Assembly (NCBI RefSeq): GCF_023898315.1
Contig: NC_064614.1
Location: 77,326,501-77,390,500, forward strand
Direction: 5' to 3'
Source: Schistocerca nitens
Lineage: Eukaryota > Arthropoda > Insecta > Orthoptera > Acrididae
Length of the DNA stretch: 64,000 bases
The translations under genes were made by a program, and so were the position numbers. The notes beneath the pieces were generated by a model, which worked only from the letters and a program-made list of their open reading frames with translations, ran no database searches and was not told where the DNA came from. Of the stretch, positions 54,590-64,000 are shown in pieces. How positions within the stretch are numbered: position 1 is the first letter of the stretch; the number at the start of each line of letters is the position of its first letter.

Positions 54590-57300
54590 GCCGACATGTT
54601 ACCACTCTAGTGGTTGATGTCAAAACCAACTTCTTGCTGCGTCAGTACCCTCCCGATCATCCACGTACTGTTTCCCGCACTGTGCGTCCTTCATTGGGCC
54701 ATAGAGTTGGAAGTCGGAAGATGCTAGATACAAGCTGTAGGGTGGTTGCCAAGAAGAGTCCACTGAAGCTTTAAGAGCTTCTGTCGGGTTCGCAGACTTA
54801 TGTGAGACCTTGCGTTGTTTTTGTGGCACGAACGCGCTGAAGTCATTCTTGCTTGTAGCACAACACAATTCAGAGTTGATCTTTTGTACCATGAGGAAGG
54901 AAATCGAAGAGAATAGTGAACCGTGAATTTACTTTCAAAACCTTTTCTTAATAATTATTTTATTTACTAGCGATTCATCAAGAACATTAACACATTTAAT
55001 CACACTATGTGAGCGTGGAAGTCGTTTCTAGTGGGTAACTGATGAAAACAAATTAAATTTCTTTCAACAAATTGAAAATTTATTCCTAAAAGCCCTCTTT
55101 TTAAAATAGATTTAAAATTATAATCTGAAAGCACCCTCTAAATATCAAGTTACAATTTATTCAGAGTCAGAAGAACAAATTTTGACAGTATGAGCTTTCG
55201 GGCTGTGAACCTTGCCGCTCCCTTTTTACACGGCCGTAGTCACAACCGCTCACAACAATCTTTGAAAGATTGCACTGGTGCAAATCTGCAACACACCGGA
55301 TTACTTTAACTAAAAATTTTAACAACTCACACAAGCACATAAACTATGCACCCCGTAGGAGGGATGGAAATGGTACAAAACGCTAACATTAAAAAAATTA
55401 ACTTGCCACCGAAGGTGCAACTTGAATAAAAAAAACTCTTACGGTGGAAGGGTGGCAACTTTATATACTAAAATGACCATCTAAATAAAAAAAACCTATG
55501 AAATGCAGTCTTACATAAAATATACAAACATGCTCTACATTACACATATACCGCCTCTCAAGATGACAGGCAAGATAAAAACATGTTTCAGGAATTCGGC
55601 CGTTACACTTCAAGCAATAAATTCGTTAACACCGAATCCGACAAACATGACAGAGGCTGCTATTATCGTATGACAGATTGACAGGGAGATTACTGAACAA
55701 CCCGAACCGCAGGTTGCTCTAACACGCCCCTACTCCACAAGGGAAAAACGGACCACTCAATTCATAAATACCCACCTCCCCGCGGGTGGGCAAACGGAGA
55801 AGAATGGTGGGACGACCGCAAAACAAAGCGGCTGGTGACCTCACCAAGAAATCAAGTGGAATTTAACAAGTAAATGAAACAACATATCTCCAGTCACTTA
55901 ACTTCTAATAAACTGCAATTTCTGGCGAAGACCTGGAGCAGCACCCCCAACGCTCTCCCGAACCGTCCGCTGCCAGCCGCTTCAACGGACGCAGGAAGGC
56001 GTGCCAAACTCCCGTCTCACGGCGTCGCAGCTCGGACCGGCTAGCCCGATGTCGTGGGTTGACTCCTGTTGCTCTCGTGTCGACCGCGAAGCCACTACCC
56101 CTCGCTATACGGCGCGCCCCACTGGACTCACGTGGCGACCTCACATGGGCCGACGCTCTAGGCGGACAAGTCACCTTGTGTCTCAGTGCGCGACCGACCA
56201 ACCGATCGATCCAATCGCGAACGACCGTTGCCCGAGCAACTCGAGCAGACTGGCGGCTTAACGCGCAAACTCAGATGCAGGAACTCAGCCCCGACCGGAC
56301 GATCACGAGCTGAGTTCTGTTACTGGCAGAGTGGCAAGACTCTCACTTGCCGGCTTTAAAGTTTGATCCAAACGACAGGCATACTAGCACTCCGACGACA
56401 GACAGACACTAACTGCCGCACAAATGCGAACGAGAGACAGACCAGCAACTGGTGAAGCGAGACTGACCCAGACTCACTCCGAATGACCAACCGCCGCTGG
56501 CGAGCTCGTCGCGCCCTTAAATGCACGTGAACAGGCAACCTTTTCCCTTTTCCACCAGAGGGAGGCACCAAAGCTGCGATTGCCACAGCGGCGCCACCGC
56601 CAGAAACGGAGGGCGACTGCTTCACACAACGTGCTGCGGCGCGCTCTTGAAAAGAGCAAGTTTTTCCACGGCTCAAATACAACGTTCCCGAAGACCGTCG
56701 CCGCGATTTTGCCTGATGCAGGTGCATCTTTGAACTTTTCTGCGGAGGAGAGTTGGTGCTCCATGGACTGCCATTTTGTTTCCAGTGGAACCAATATTTC
56801 ATCACCTCTGACGATATTTGACAAAAAACTCTCACAGTCAACCTCGTATGGCGCAAGCAATACCGCACAAATGGTGCTTCGTTGCTCGTTATGGTCTCTG
56901 TAAGGCGGCGAGGAACCCAGCGGCACGCACCTTTGAGTAACAAAATGGTGGACGAATGTGTCAGCACTATCAAGAGAGGCGTCCAGTTGTGCAGCGAGGT
57001 GTCTGATTGTGATCCACGGATCAACTCAAATGAGCCCGCGCGTTTCAACATTGCAGGAGTCACCGCTGTGTGCGGCCGGCCGACACGCGGAAGATCGGAT
57101 AGCTTTGTGCGACCTTGTTGCGATGATGACAGGTGTCTTGCCCAACGACTCACCGCGCTTTTGTTTATTTTCAGGTCTTCATAGACCTTCTGCAAGCGCC
57201 TGTGAGTATCTGCGAAGCTCTATTTTTCCGGGGAAAGAAACTCATTGAGAGCTCTCTGCTTTGAACGTACCTCTGTTACGGACACCACTTCTTTCACGGT
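54590..57300 (-). pseudogene. mariner transposase split by an LTR insertion
   Basis: The minus-strand N-terminal half lies at about 57290-56680: THRRLQKVYEDLKINKSAVSRWA, PRVGRPHTA, then in shifted frames CVPLGSSPP, SFLSNIVRGDEILV (first Asp) and SGKIAATVFG. The C-terminal half lies at about 54935-54600: a FDFLPHGT-like start, then NSELCCATS and PPYSLYLASSDFQLYGPMKD (third-Asp block). The two halves are consecutive in mariner proteins, so 54917-56675 is an insertion. Frameshifts show the mariner was old. Confidence 0.78.
54917..56675. mobile_element. probable solo LTR (1759 bp) inside mariner
   Basis: The inserted block starts TGAACCGTG and ends CACGGCTCA, giving TG...CA termini with an 8/9 inverted repeat. 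It is flanked by aatag (54912-54916) and aatac (56676-56680). It contains an AT-rich half (54917-55560) and a GC/CpG-rich half (55700-56650), like the confirmed LTRs at 23865 and 30796, and has no coding capacity. By that analogy it is probably minus-oriented. The open frames at 55905-56313 reflect GC content. Confidence 0.72.
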
Positions 57301-58356
57301 GCCCCACAAAAAATTACGCCTTTTTTCATCCGGAACTGGCCGAGAAACAATGTGCTGCTGCTTTAGTGATTGGACGCCCCTCGCGTTTGCAGCGGTGGCT
57401 TAAGCCTTACAACCAAAATCTCCGCATGATCTGATATGAGAGGCTTCGGATGGATATGACATACCGAAAGAACCTTGTGATCTCTATTCCTCTTTGAAGT
57501 GAGATCCTTATCAAGGACGATATGTTTCTTCCAGATATTGATTACTTTTTTTAATCAGGTCCGCCTAGTTTCGTAGATTGACCGTGCATCCAGTAGAGGT
57601 TGCAGTAGCGCCCCGTGCGGGGGTGGTAGGACCTGGCTGGCTGCGGCTAGGGCGCCGCCCCCAACACCCGGCAGCCAGCAGCCCAGGAATGCCTTTGTGG
57701 GCGGTGCGGGCGCCCATCTGACTGACACGCACGCGGCGCGACCTCCGCAATCGATACGACACACGCCGGTGAAGCTGTTTAAAGGATATGGCGTGCAAAC
57801 AGCCCCTCCACCGCCTTGGAAGGGGAAGCCTGGGCTCCGCACTGCTAACAAGGCACTCCACGGCCGCTCCGTCGGTTCTTTACAGGCTCTCCCGACAACA
57901 GGTGCGCCCCTGTCGCGCAGAGCATCACATGCTGGAAGCTCTTCTGGTATACCTCTCTTGATGTTTTGTCGGTATAAAACTTGTTGGTCCTTACAGAAAA
58001 GCGTATACACAAACAGTGACGGGGAAAAAGAACTATTAAAAATTGAGAGGGGGGCCGGGGGTATACGTCTTGTGAAATGATTAGTCTAAAGGTAAGAAAT
58101 GAGATAGATTAAAGGAACACTTGTTGCAGGTTTGAGTGACACCCGATATCATGTGCAGCCGTCTGAGGCAACGAACTCTTTCTTCAGAAATTTTTAGAAT
58201 TCTCTCCTGAAAGACATTTTACTCCTTTGGACATCGGTGATAAACGCAGACGAAAACCGTAATCGCAATACCAAAAAGAGTCGTGCGACATGAACTAAAC
58301 TTGTATTTCTACATCTGAAAGATGATATAAAAAACTAAACTTCTCCCGAACAGGCC
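57301..58356. other. non-coding with GC-rich patch
   Basis: About 57590-57960 is GC-rich (gcgccgcccccaacacccgg). Frames of up to 151 codons on both strands (for example 57555-58010 minus) show biased composition and no domain. Nothing else recognised. Confidence 0.4.
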
Positions 58357-58614
58357 ATGAGGGCCCAACGGTACCGATCGGCCTCCGTGTCATCCTCAGC
58401 CCACAGGCGTCACTGGATGCGGATGTGGAGGGGCGTGTGGTCAGCACACCGCTCTCCCGGCCGTATGTCAGTTTCCGAGACCGGAGCCGCTACTTCTCAA
58501 TCAAGTAGCTCCTCAGTTTGCCTCACAAGGGCCGAGTGCACCCCGCCTGCCAACAGCGCTCGGCAGACGGATGGTCACCCATCCAAGTGCTAGCCCAGTC
58601 AGACAGCGCTTAAC
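58357..58614 (-). mobile_element. 5S-rRNA-derived SINE fragment
   Basis: On the minus strand, from 58614, gttaagcgctgtctgactgg followed by gctagcacttggatgggtgacc matches the internal-promoter half of 5S rRNA (TTAAGC...GTACTTGGATGGGTGACC). It continues into a tRNA-unrelated body reaching about 58357. This is the SINE3 type of element. The upstream half of the 5S sequence is missing, so it is 5'-truncated where the foldback element begins (58628). Confidence 0.75.
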
Positions 58615-58627
58615 GAAAGACGATATA

Positions 58628-59716
58628 TTGGGTGTAAATTTCAATTTAAGAAACCAGAATAACTCGAAAAATAAGCTTCACACGAAAAAATGTGTAGAAT
58701 CCCAAGTTGATTATTTTCGAGGGGACCATCTGCTAGTGCTAAAATTAGCCCGCCACCCCAGCCCCCTAGGGGTGGGGCGGGAGGCACTTTAAAATTTCAA
58801 ATGGGAACCCTGATTTTTTATTGCAGAATCAGATTATACAAAAAAAAAAAAAACTACGAACATTTCGTCTTAAACATTTGTTTCGATTCTTGGTAGTTGG
58901 CGCTGTAATTCAAGAAAATCAATGGCCGGCCGCGGCGGCCGAGCGGTTCTAGGCGCTTCAGTCCGGAACCGCGCTACTGCTACGGTCGCAGGTTCGAATC
59001 CTGCTTCGGGCATGGACGTTTGTGATGTCCTTAGGTTAGTTAGGTTTAAGTAGTTCTAAGTTCTAGGGAACTGATGACCTACGATGTTAAGACCCATAGT
59101 GCTCAGAGCCATTTGAAGAAAATCCATGTTCTCATATTTGTGTGGTAAATGGTTACGGATAAACAAAAAATACTTATTTACTTGGTTTGGTTAGTTAGTT
59201 AGCAAGTCAGATGATTTTTATAATTAAAAGTCGTGTGACCTCATAACCACGAAACAAACAAAACGTATCCGAATCTGCGCAAAAAATTAATATGTGGGTC
59301 AACATTTGTAAAATTGTAATTCCTCTCTCCCAGAAAGGGACAGTTTCCATATTATCGAATCAAAATTTATGAAGTAAATAAGTATTTTTTATTGATCCGC
59401 AATCATTCTCCACGCAGAAATGAGAACATGGATTTTCTTGAATTACAGCGCCAACTACCAAGAATGAAAACAAATGTTTAAGACAAAATCTACGTAGGTT
59501 TTTATGTAGAATCTGATTCTGCAATAAAAATGGGGGTTCCCATTTGAAACTTTAAAGTTGCATCCCGCCCCACCCCCAGGGGTTCGGGTGGCGGGCTAAT
59601 TTTAGCACCAGCAGATGTCTCCCTCGAAAATAATCAACTTTGGATTCTACACATTTTTTCATGTGAAGCTTATTTTTCGAGTTATAATGGTTTGTCATTT
59701 TAAATTTTACGCCCTG
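58628..59716. mobile_element. foldback element (long inverted repeats)
   Basis: Arms of about 350 bp: left 58628 to about 59180 (including an inserted SINE) and right about 59373-59716. Mirrored blocks include gtgtagaatcc, gttgattattttcgagg, gcccgccaccc, gccaactacc and aaaaaatacttatttac. Ends read ttgggtgtaaa and (mirrored) tttacgccctg, with TA at 58626-58627 and 59717-59718. No coding capacity is seen. The TA flank suggests a Tc1/mariner-type non-autonomous element, though the ends are diverged. Confidence 0.85.
58925..59115 (+). mobile_element. tRNA-derived SINE, family A, in a foldback arm
   Basis: Full copy flanked by aagaaaatcaatg (58912-58924) and aagaaaatccatg (59116-59128). The opposite arm carries catggattttctt without interruption, giving the pre-insertion sequence inside the same element. 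Confidence 0.95.
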
Positions 59717-60302
59717 TACATTCAAATTTCGCGTCAGTGCATAAGAGTGGGCTGCTACCGCCACTATGAGTATGCAAATCAGTTTCCCTTTACATACATG
59801 CAGTAACGGTATTGAGATTTAGTTACATTTGTGATTGGTGGTGGTGAGTTGATGTTAGCCACCATTATCAACACCTCACTGAATTTGAAGGAGGTCGTGC
59901 AATACGGCTATAAGAAGGTCGACGTTCTTTCTGCGATAATTCAGAAAGACTTGGCAGGAATTTAGCAACTGTACACGATTACTGGCAGCGGTAATCACGA
60001 GATTGTACGGTCGCAAGGAGAAGGGGCTCCATACGGCCATGTGGCACTACCGAGAGGGAGGAACATCTTGTTTGCTGACTGGCTCTGGCGTATCGTACTG
60101 CAGCAGCAACTGAGCAGCAGTCGCCACCACAGTGACACAAGGAATTGTTACAAATCGGTAGCGCATCCCTCTGACCCCGAACTACCGCCATTTGAGATTT
60201 CAGTGGTCTCAAGTGAGAGCTCATTGGAGGGCAGAGTGGAAGTGGTTTTTTAATCTGACGTAAGCTGCTTCTGCGTCGGTACCTGTGATGGCCGAGTGTT
60301 GC
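59717..60302. other. non-coding, no gene recognised
   Basis: No recognisable gene or repeat between the two foldback elements. Confidence 0.4.
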
Positions 60303-60305
60303 TTA

Positions 60306-61256
60306 CAAGGGAACCTCCCCATCGCACTCCCCTCAGATTTAGTTATAAGTTGCCACAGTGGGTAGGCCTTGAAAAACTGAACACAGATCAATTGAGAAAA
60401 CAGGAAGAAGTTGTGTGGAACTGTGAAAAAATAAGCAAAATATACAAACTGAGTAGTCCATGGGACACATAGGCAACATCATGGAGAATGTGGGCTAAGG
60501 AGCGCCGTGGTCCCGTGGTAGCGTGAGCAGCTGCGGAATGAGAGATCCTTGGTTCAAGTCTTCCCTCGAGTGAAAATTTTACTTTCTTTATTTTTGCATA
60601 GTTATTATCTGTCCGTTCGTTCATTGACGTCTCTATTCACTGCATAAGTTTAGTGTCTGTGTTTTGCGACCCCATCGCAAAACCGTGCGATTAGTGGTCG
60701 TGCCTCTCCAATGGGAACCGAAAACATTTGATCGCCAGGTCATAGGTCAACCGATTCCTCCACAGGAAAACACATCTGATATATTCTATACGACACTGGT
60801 GACGGCATGTGCGTCACATGACAGAAATATTTTGTCGACCCACCTAGCTTGTAAACTTGGCGAATAGGTAAAAAGATTCTTCTACCTTGCCCGATTTAGG
60901 TTTCCTTGTGGATCTGATAATCACTCCCAAAAAAGTGATGAAAACATAACAGTTTGTCACATAAACTGAAAATAAAAAATCGAACTTTTTACTCGATGGA
61001 AGATTTGAACCAAGGACCTTAGGTTCCGCAGCTGCTGACGCTACCACGAGACCACGGCGCTCCTGCGTTCCCACAGTACTTGATGTTGCTTATCTTCTCA
61101 TGAACTATTCAGTTTGTATATTTTGCTTATTTTTTTCACAGTTTCACACAATTTCTTCCTGTTTTCTCAATTGATCTGTGTTCAGTTTTTCAAGGCCTAT
61201 CCACTGTGCCAACTTATAACTAAATCTGAGGGGGGTGCGATGGGGAGGTTCCCTTG
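60306..61256. mobile_element. foldback element with tRNA-like sequence in both arms
   Basis: A 951-bp element starts caagggaacctcccc and ends with the mirror ggggaggttcccttg. It is flanked by TTA at 60303-60305 and 61257-61259. Arms of about 300 bp mirror each other (cagatttagttataagttg, aggccttgaaaaactgaac, tatacaaactga). Each arm carries, in opposite orientation, a tRNA-like stretch ggagcgccgtggtc...ggttcaagtc (60507-60570, and 61000-61064 mirrored). TTA duplication fits the PIF/Harbinger TWA preference. No transposase is encoded. Confidence 0.88.
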
Positions 61257-61259
61257 TTA

Positions 61260-61880
61260 GAAGCGGGCCAGCTTAGGGCCTGCCACCAACTTGTCTGCGT
61301 GCTAGACACACAGGTCTTACACCTACAGTTATGGTCTGTGGTGAGATTTAGTGTCTTACCGAACTAGTATCGTAGTTATCCCACGCAATATGACTGCAAA
61401 TTTATACCCAATCTAGTGATTCGACCTGATGTGTTGTCATTCATGAACAGAATTCCAGGGGGTGTTTTCCGACAGGATAATAGTCGCCCACCTACCGCTA
61501 TATATTTTGATGTGTGTTACCTTAACAAGTACACGCAACAGTGTTTTAGTTGTTTCCAACAGTGTACCCGCAAACACGTCACATAATTTATTACCTGATG
61601 TTTAGTGCACAGCCGTAACTGCGCAGCTAAGTGGCCTGCACTCGTCAGTACACAGTGCCGATTTTGCGTCCACGCGTTCACACTTCAACAACTGGCTTGC
61701 TACCCAGGGTAAAATAAGCAATAGTATTAATGGCTCCTGCCACACGTGATTAGAGGTATTACCTAAAGTACAAAAGTATTATTCGTAAGAGCTGTGATTA
61801 CTAGTCTTCAAGGGACGTAAATACTGATGTAATATTGTTCAGTACACCATCTTCAACCACCAGTAGAAATCTCTACACTT
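61260..61880. other. non-coding, no gene recognised
   Basis: No recognisable gene or repeat. Confidence 0.4.
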
Positions 61881-61889
61881 ATACCCTTT

Positions 61890-62835
61890 AAACCATGTAA
61901 TCCTGTCATATAAATGATCTGGCTGACAGGGTGAGCAGCAGCTTGCGGTTGTTTGCCGATGAAGCTGTAATCAACCCCAAATACAATAAGAAGCGAAATA
62001 TTGCAGTCAGTTTCGACCTGAAATGTTGGTAAATAATGTACCGTGTATGAGAACATGTCGAAATTAAGGTACTATAAGAGGATAAGACGACTCGGAAAAA
62101 AATTATACTTGGTTTGATGAATGAATGGTAGCTAGCTCGAAGTGTAGAAAAATATGTTTGTACGGATTATTAGAAAAAAAACACCATAATATTCAGATAC
62201 AGTATTAGTAGAAACCTGCTTGACACAATCAGGTCGTTCAAATATCTATGTGTAACGTTGCAAACATTATGAAATGAAACGAACATGTGAGGATCGTAGT
62301 AGGAAAGGCGAATGGCCCACTTAGGTTTATTTGGAGAATTGTAAGAATGTGAAGAATGTGTGGTTCATCTGGAAATGTGACTGCATATTGGACGCTAGTC
62401 CAACCTATTCTTGAGAGCTGCTAAGTGTTCGCGATCAGTACCAGGTCAGGTTAAACGATGATATCGAAGTAATTCAGAGGTGGGCTGCTAGATTTGCTAC
62501 CAGTAGGTACGAACAACACGAATGTGTTACAGAGACGCTTGGGGGGCTCAAGTGAGAATCCTTGGAGGCAAGGCGACTTTCTTTTCGAGTAACACTTCTG
62601 AGAAAATTTTGAGAACCGGCATTGGAAGATGACTAGAGAATGATTCTACTGCCACCGACATACATTTCGCGTAAGGACCACGAAGATAAGGTACGAGAAA
62701 TTATATGGAGGCATACAGAAAGTCGTTTTTGCTCGCTCTATTATCGAGTAGAAGAGGAATGAAAATGAGAAGTGGTGGTACAGACTACACTCCGCCACGC
62801 ACCGTACAGTGGCTTACGCAGAGCGTATGCGCATA
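61890..62835 (+). pseudogene. LINE ORF2 remnant, reverse-transcriptase C-terminal part
   Basis: Frames give NDLADRVSSSLRLFADEAVI-like sequence (61912-61965, catalytic FADD changed to FADE). After gaps come RTLGG...RARRLSFRVTLL-like segments (62530-62600) and PPTYISRKDHEDKVREIIW near 62655-62705. This order matches CR1/jockey-type LINEs abundant in insects. Stops and frameshifts throughout. The 3' end ccgccacgcaccgtacagtgg (62790-62812) is a decayed form of the family tail. Confidence 0.7.
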
Positions 62836-62837
62836 TA

Positions 62838-63549
62838 CAGGATGACAACTATTGAACTACATGAGAGATAACGTAAATTAGTTACAAACTACGGCGTGCA
62901 CACACTTTATTCAACATGTAAACGTCACCACAGATAATCGGATTTAGCTCATGACATGTTCGATATGGCTGCCATTATTAGGTTTAAGTAGTTCTAAGTT
63001 CTAGGGGACTGATGACCTCAGAAGTTGTCCTATAGTGCTCAGAGCCATTTGTGTTCAGAGGTCCATTCCATTGTCAGTCATGCCAAAGTCAGAATGCGGT
63101 CCCGGAACTGCTTCTCCAGGACACCAAACACTCTCCTGCTTCGATGATGTCGAGCTCCCTCTTGCAGGAAGCACATCTTTTTGAAGTCAGGGTCACTTTG
63201 GATAATGGGAATTTAATCATCTTCCAACACCTGCACATGCCGCTTGATAGTCACCGTGCCACAAAGGAATATCGCACCGATTATTCCATGGCTGGGCAGT
63301 GCACACCACGCTGTCATCCGTTGAGGGTGAAGAGACTTCTCGGTCGCGAAACGCGGATTGTCAGTCCCCTAAATGTGCCAATTTTGCTTATTGAAGAACC
63401 CATCCCAATAAAAGGGGGCTTCGTCACTAAACCAGACCATATACACATAGTAATTCCCATCATGTCCTCGGCCAACCGTGCAATTTGAACTTCCTAAAGC
63501 AAACCATTCAGAAGTTATGATGATTTTATCTCATATAGTTCAATAATCT
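62838..63549 (-). mobile_element. short inverted-repeat DNA transposon remnant
   Basis: The left end has ctattgaactacatgagag and the right end tctcatatagttcaataat, imperfect inverted repeats of about 20 bp. The minus-strand interior holds degenerate transposase-like fragments (WSGLVTKPPFIGMGSS-like near 63380-63440, echoing FSDEAxFxLxGxVN). A SINE fragment is inserted at 62981-63052. Confidence 0.55.
62981..63052 (+). mobile_element. SINE family A, 5'-truncated fragment
   Basis: ttaggtttaagtagttctaag through cagagccatttg is the 3' half of the family A body. The tRNA head is absent. Target duplication not resolved. Confidence 0.85.
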
Positions 63550-63834
63550 ACGACTATCTAGTCGTCAGCAGGAAGTCTGGTCTGCTATCGTATGATCTTG
63601 AAAGGCGTTATCTGTGATGTGTGTGATAGTCTGTGGTTCTCCACAAACACAAAATAGCGATGGTTGCTTACCACATTTGTATTAAAAATATGGTGTTGGG
63701 TTCTGATCCTGCTTAGCATTGACCAAGTTTCGATTGGCAGGCCAAATCCTAGTGGTTTTTGCATGATACGAGGCATGTCCATCAGTAAGTTTGAACAAAT
63801 CTTCCACAGCGGCCCTTGCTGTTATTCCAGTATT

Positions 63835-63981
63835 AAGAAAACAGTCTTAATCGCCACACCTCGGTAGACGTGACGTCACCAGCAGTCGACCATATGCTCG
63901 CCCTGAAGATGGCCCCTGCGATGGGCTGAAACCGGTCTGCAGTAAATAAATAAAAAATCGCAATTAAGACTGTTTTCTTTA
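63835..63981. other. Penelope-like terminal motif with candidate hammerhead core, flanked by inverted repeats
   Basis: ctgaaga (63903-63909), a short GC stem (ggccc/gggct) and gaaaccggtc (63928-63937) match the hammerhead ribozyme core order CUGANGA - helix II - GAAA - helix III - GUC. This order is known from Penelope-like elements. An inverted pair aagaaaacagtcttaat (63836-63852) and attaagactgttttctt (63963-63979) brackets it. Helix I pairing is poor, so catalytic activity is doubtful. Confidence 0.45.
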
Positions 63982-64000
63982 TACCGAGTTAGTTTATAGC

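Noticed and set aside
55905..56313. GC-rich frames near 56 kb, considered as a gene
   Set aside because: They lie inside the probable solo LTR and have no domain.
57555..58080. Frames of 127-151 codons on both strands, considered as exons of the Beat-type gene
   Set aside because: Low-complexity Pro/Gly/Arg composition on both strands at once indicates GC-rich non-coding DNA. No Ig motif (Cys or DxGxYxC) is present.
683..63052. Dispersed identical repeats, considered as a CRISPR-like array
   Set aside because: Copies are about 200 bp, dispersed, in both orientations, with individual target duplications. They are SINEs in eukaryotic DNA.

Overview
This window reads as animal nuclear DNA, most likely from an orthopteran insect such as a Schistocerca-type grasshopper. 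That placement is inferred from an insect beaten-path (Beat) type immunoglobulin exon and from a repeat set I recognise as typical of large grasshopper genomes; no database search was run. There are no bacterial operons, no phage genes and no CRISPR array. Coding density is very low. The only host coding sequence I can support is one 206-bp exon near the left end (1370-1575, + strand). The rest is intronic or intergenic DNA packed with transposable elements (TEs), most of them broken and many nested.

Layout. 1-1.6 kb: a mariner fragment with an inverted duplication, a tRNA-derived SINE and the Beat exon. 3.6-3.9 kb: a Penelope-like GIY-YIG remnant. 5.07-6.48 kb: Tc1 element A, complete except for one stop codon. 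6.7 kb: a hairpin. 10.1-10.7 kb: a 5'-truncated LINE with clean target-site duplications. 12.9-13.2 kb: a GC-rich island. 13.6-15.05 kb: Tc1 element B, again complete except for one stop. 15.5-16.3 kb: a foldback element. 17.8-19.5 kb: a deleted DDE transposon and a decayed mariner. 21-23.8 kb: LINE, piggyBac-like and mariner remnants.

23.865-32.050 kb holds the most striking object: an 8.2-kb LTR retrotransposon on the minus strand with two 1255-bp LTRs that differ at two bases. It carries one intact 643-residue Gag-like gene and no recognisable protease, reverse transcriptase or integrase. It sits inside an older SINE and is flanked by the 4-bp duplication ACGC.

32.8-54 kb: decayed Tc1, mariner and DUF4817-type transposases, several LINEs with SINEs inserted in them, and GC-rich islands. 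54.6-57.3 kb: a mariner copy split by a probable solo LTR. 58.3-61.3 kb: a 5S-rRNA-derived SINE fragment and two large foldback elements, one with a SINE in one arm and one with tRNA-like sequences in both arms. 61.9-64 kb: a LINE, a short inverted-repeat transposon and a terminal segment with a Penelope/hammerhead-like motif.

The genes do not form a pathway. The biology visible here is layered mobile-element insertion, probably within or beside a long-intron Beat-family gene. Many boundaries rest on target-site duplications and inverted repeats read by eye. Family calls for the decayed copies rest on remembered family motifs.
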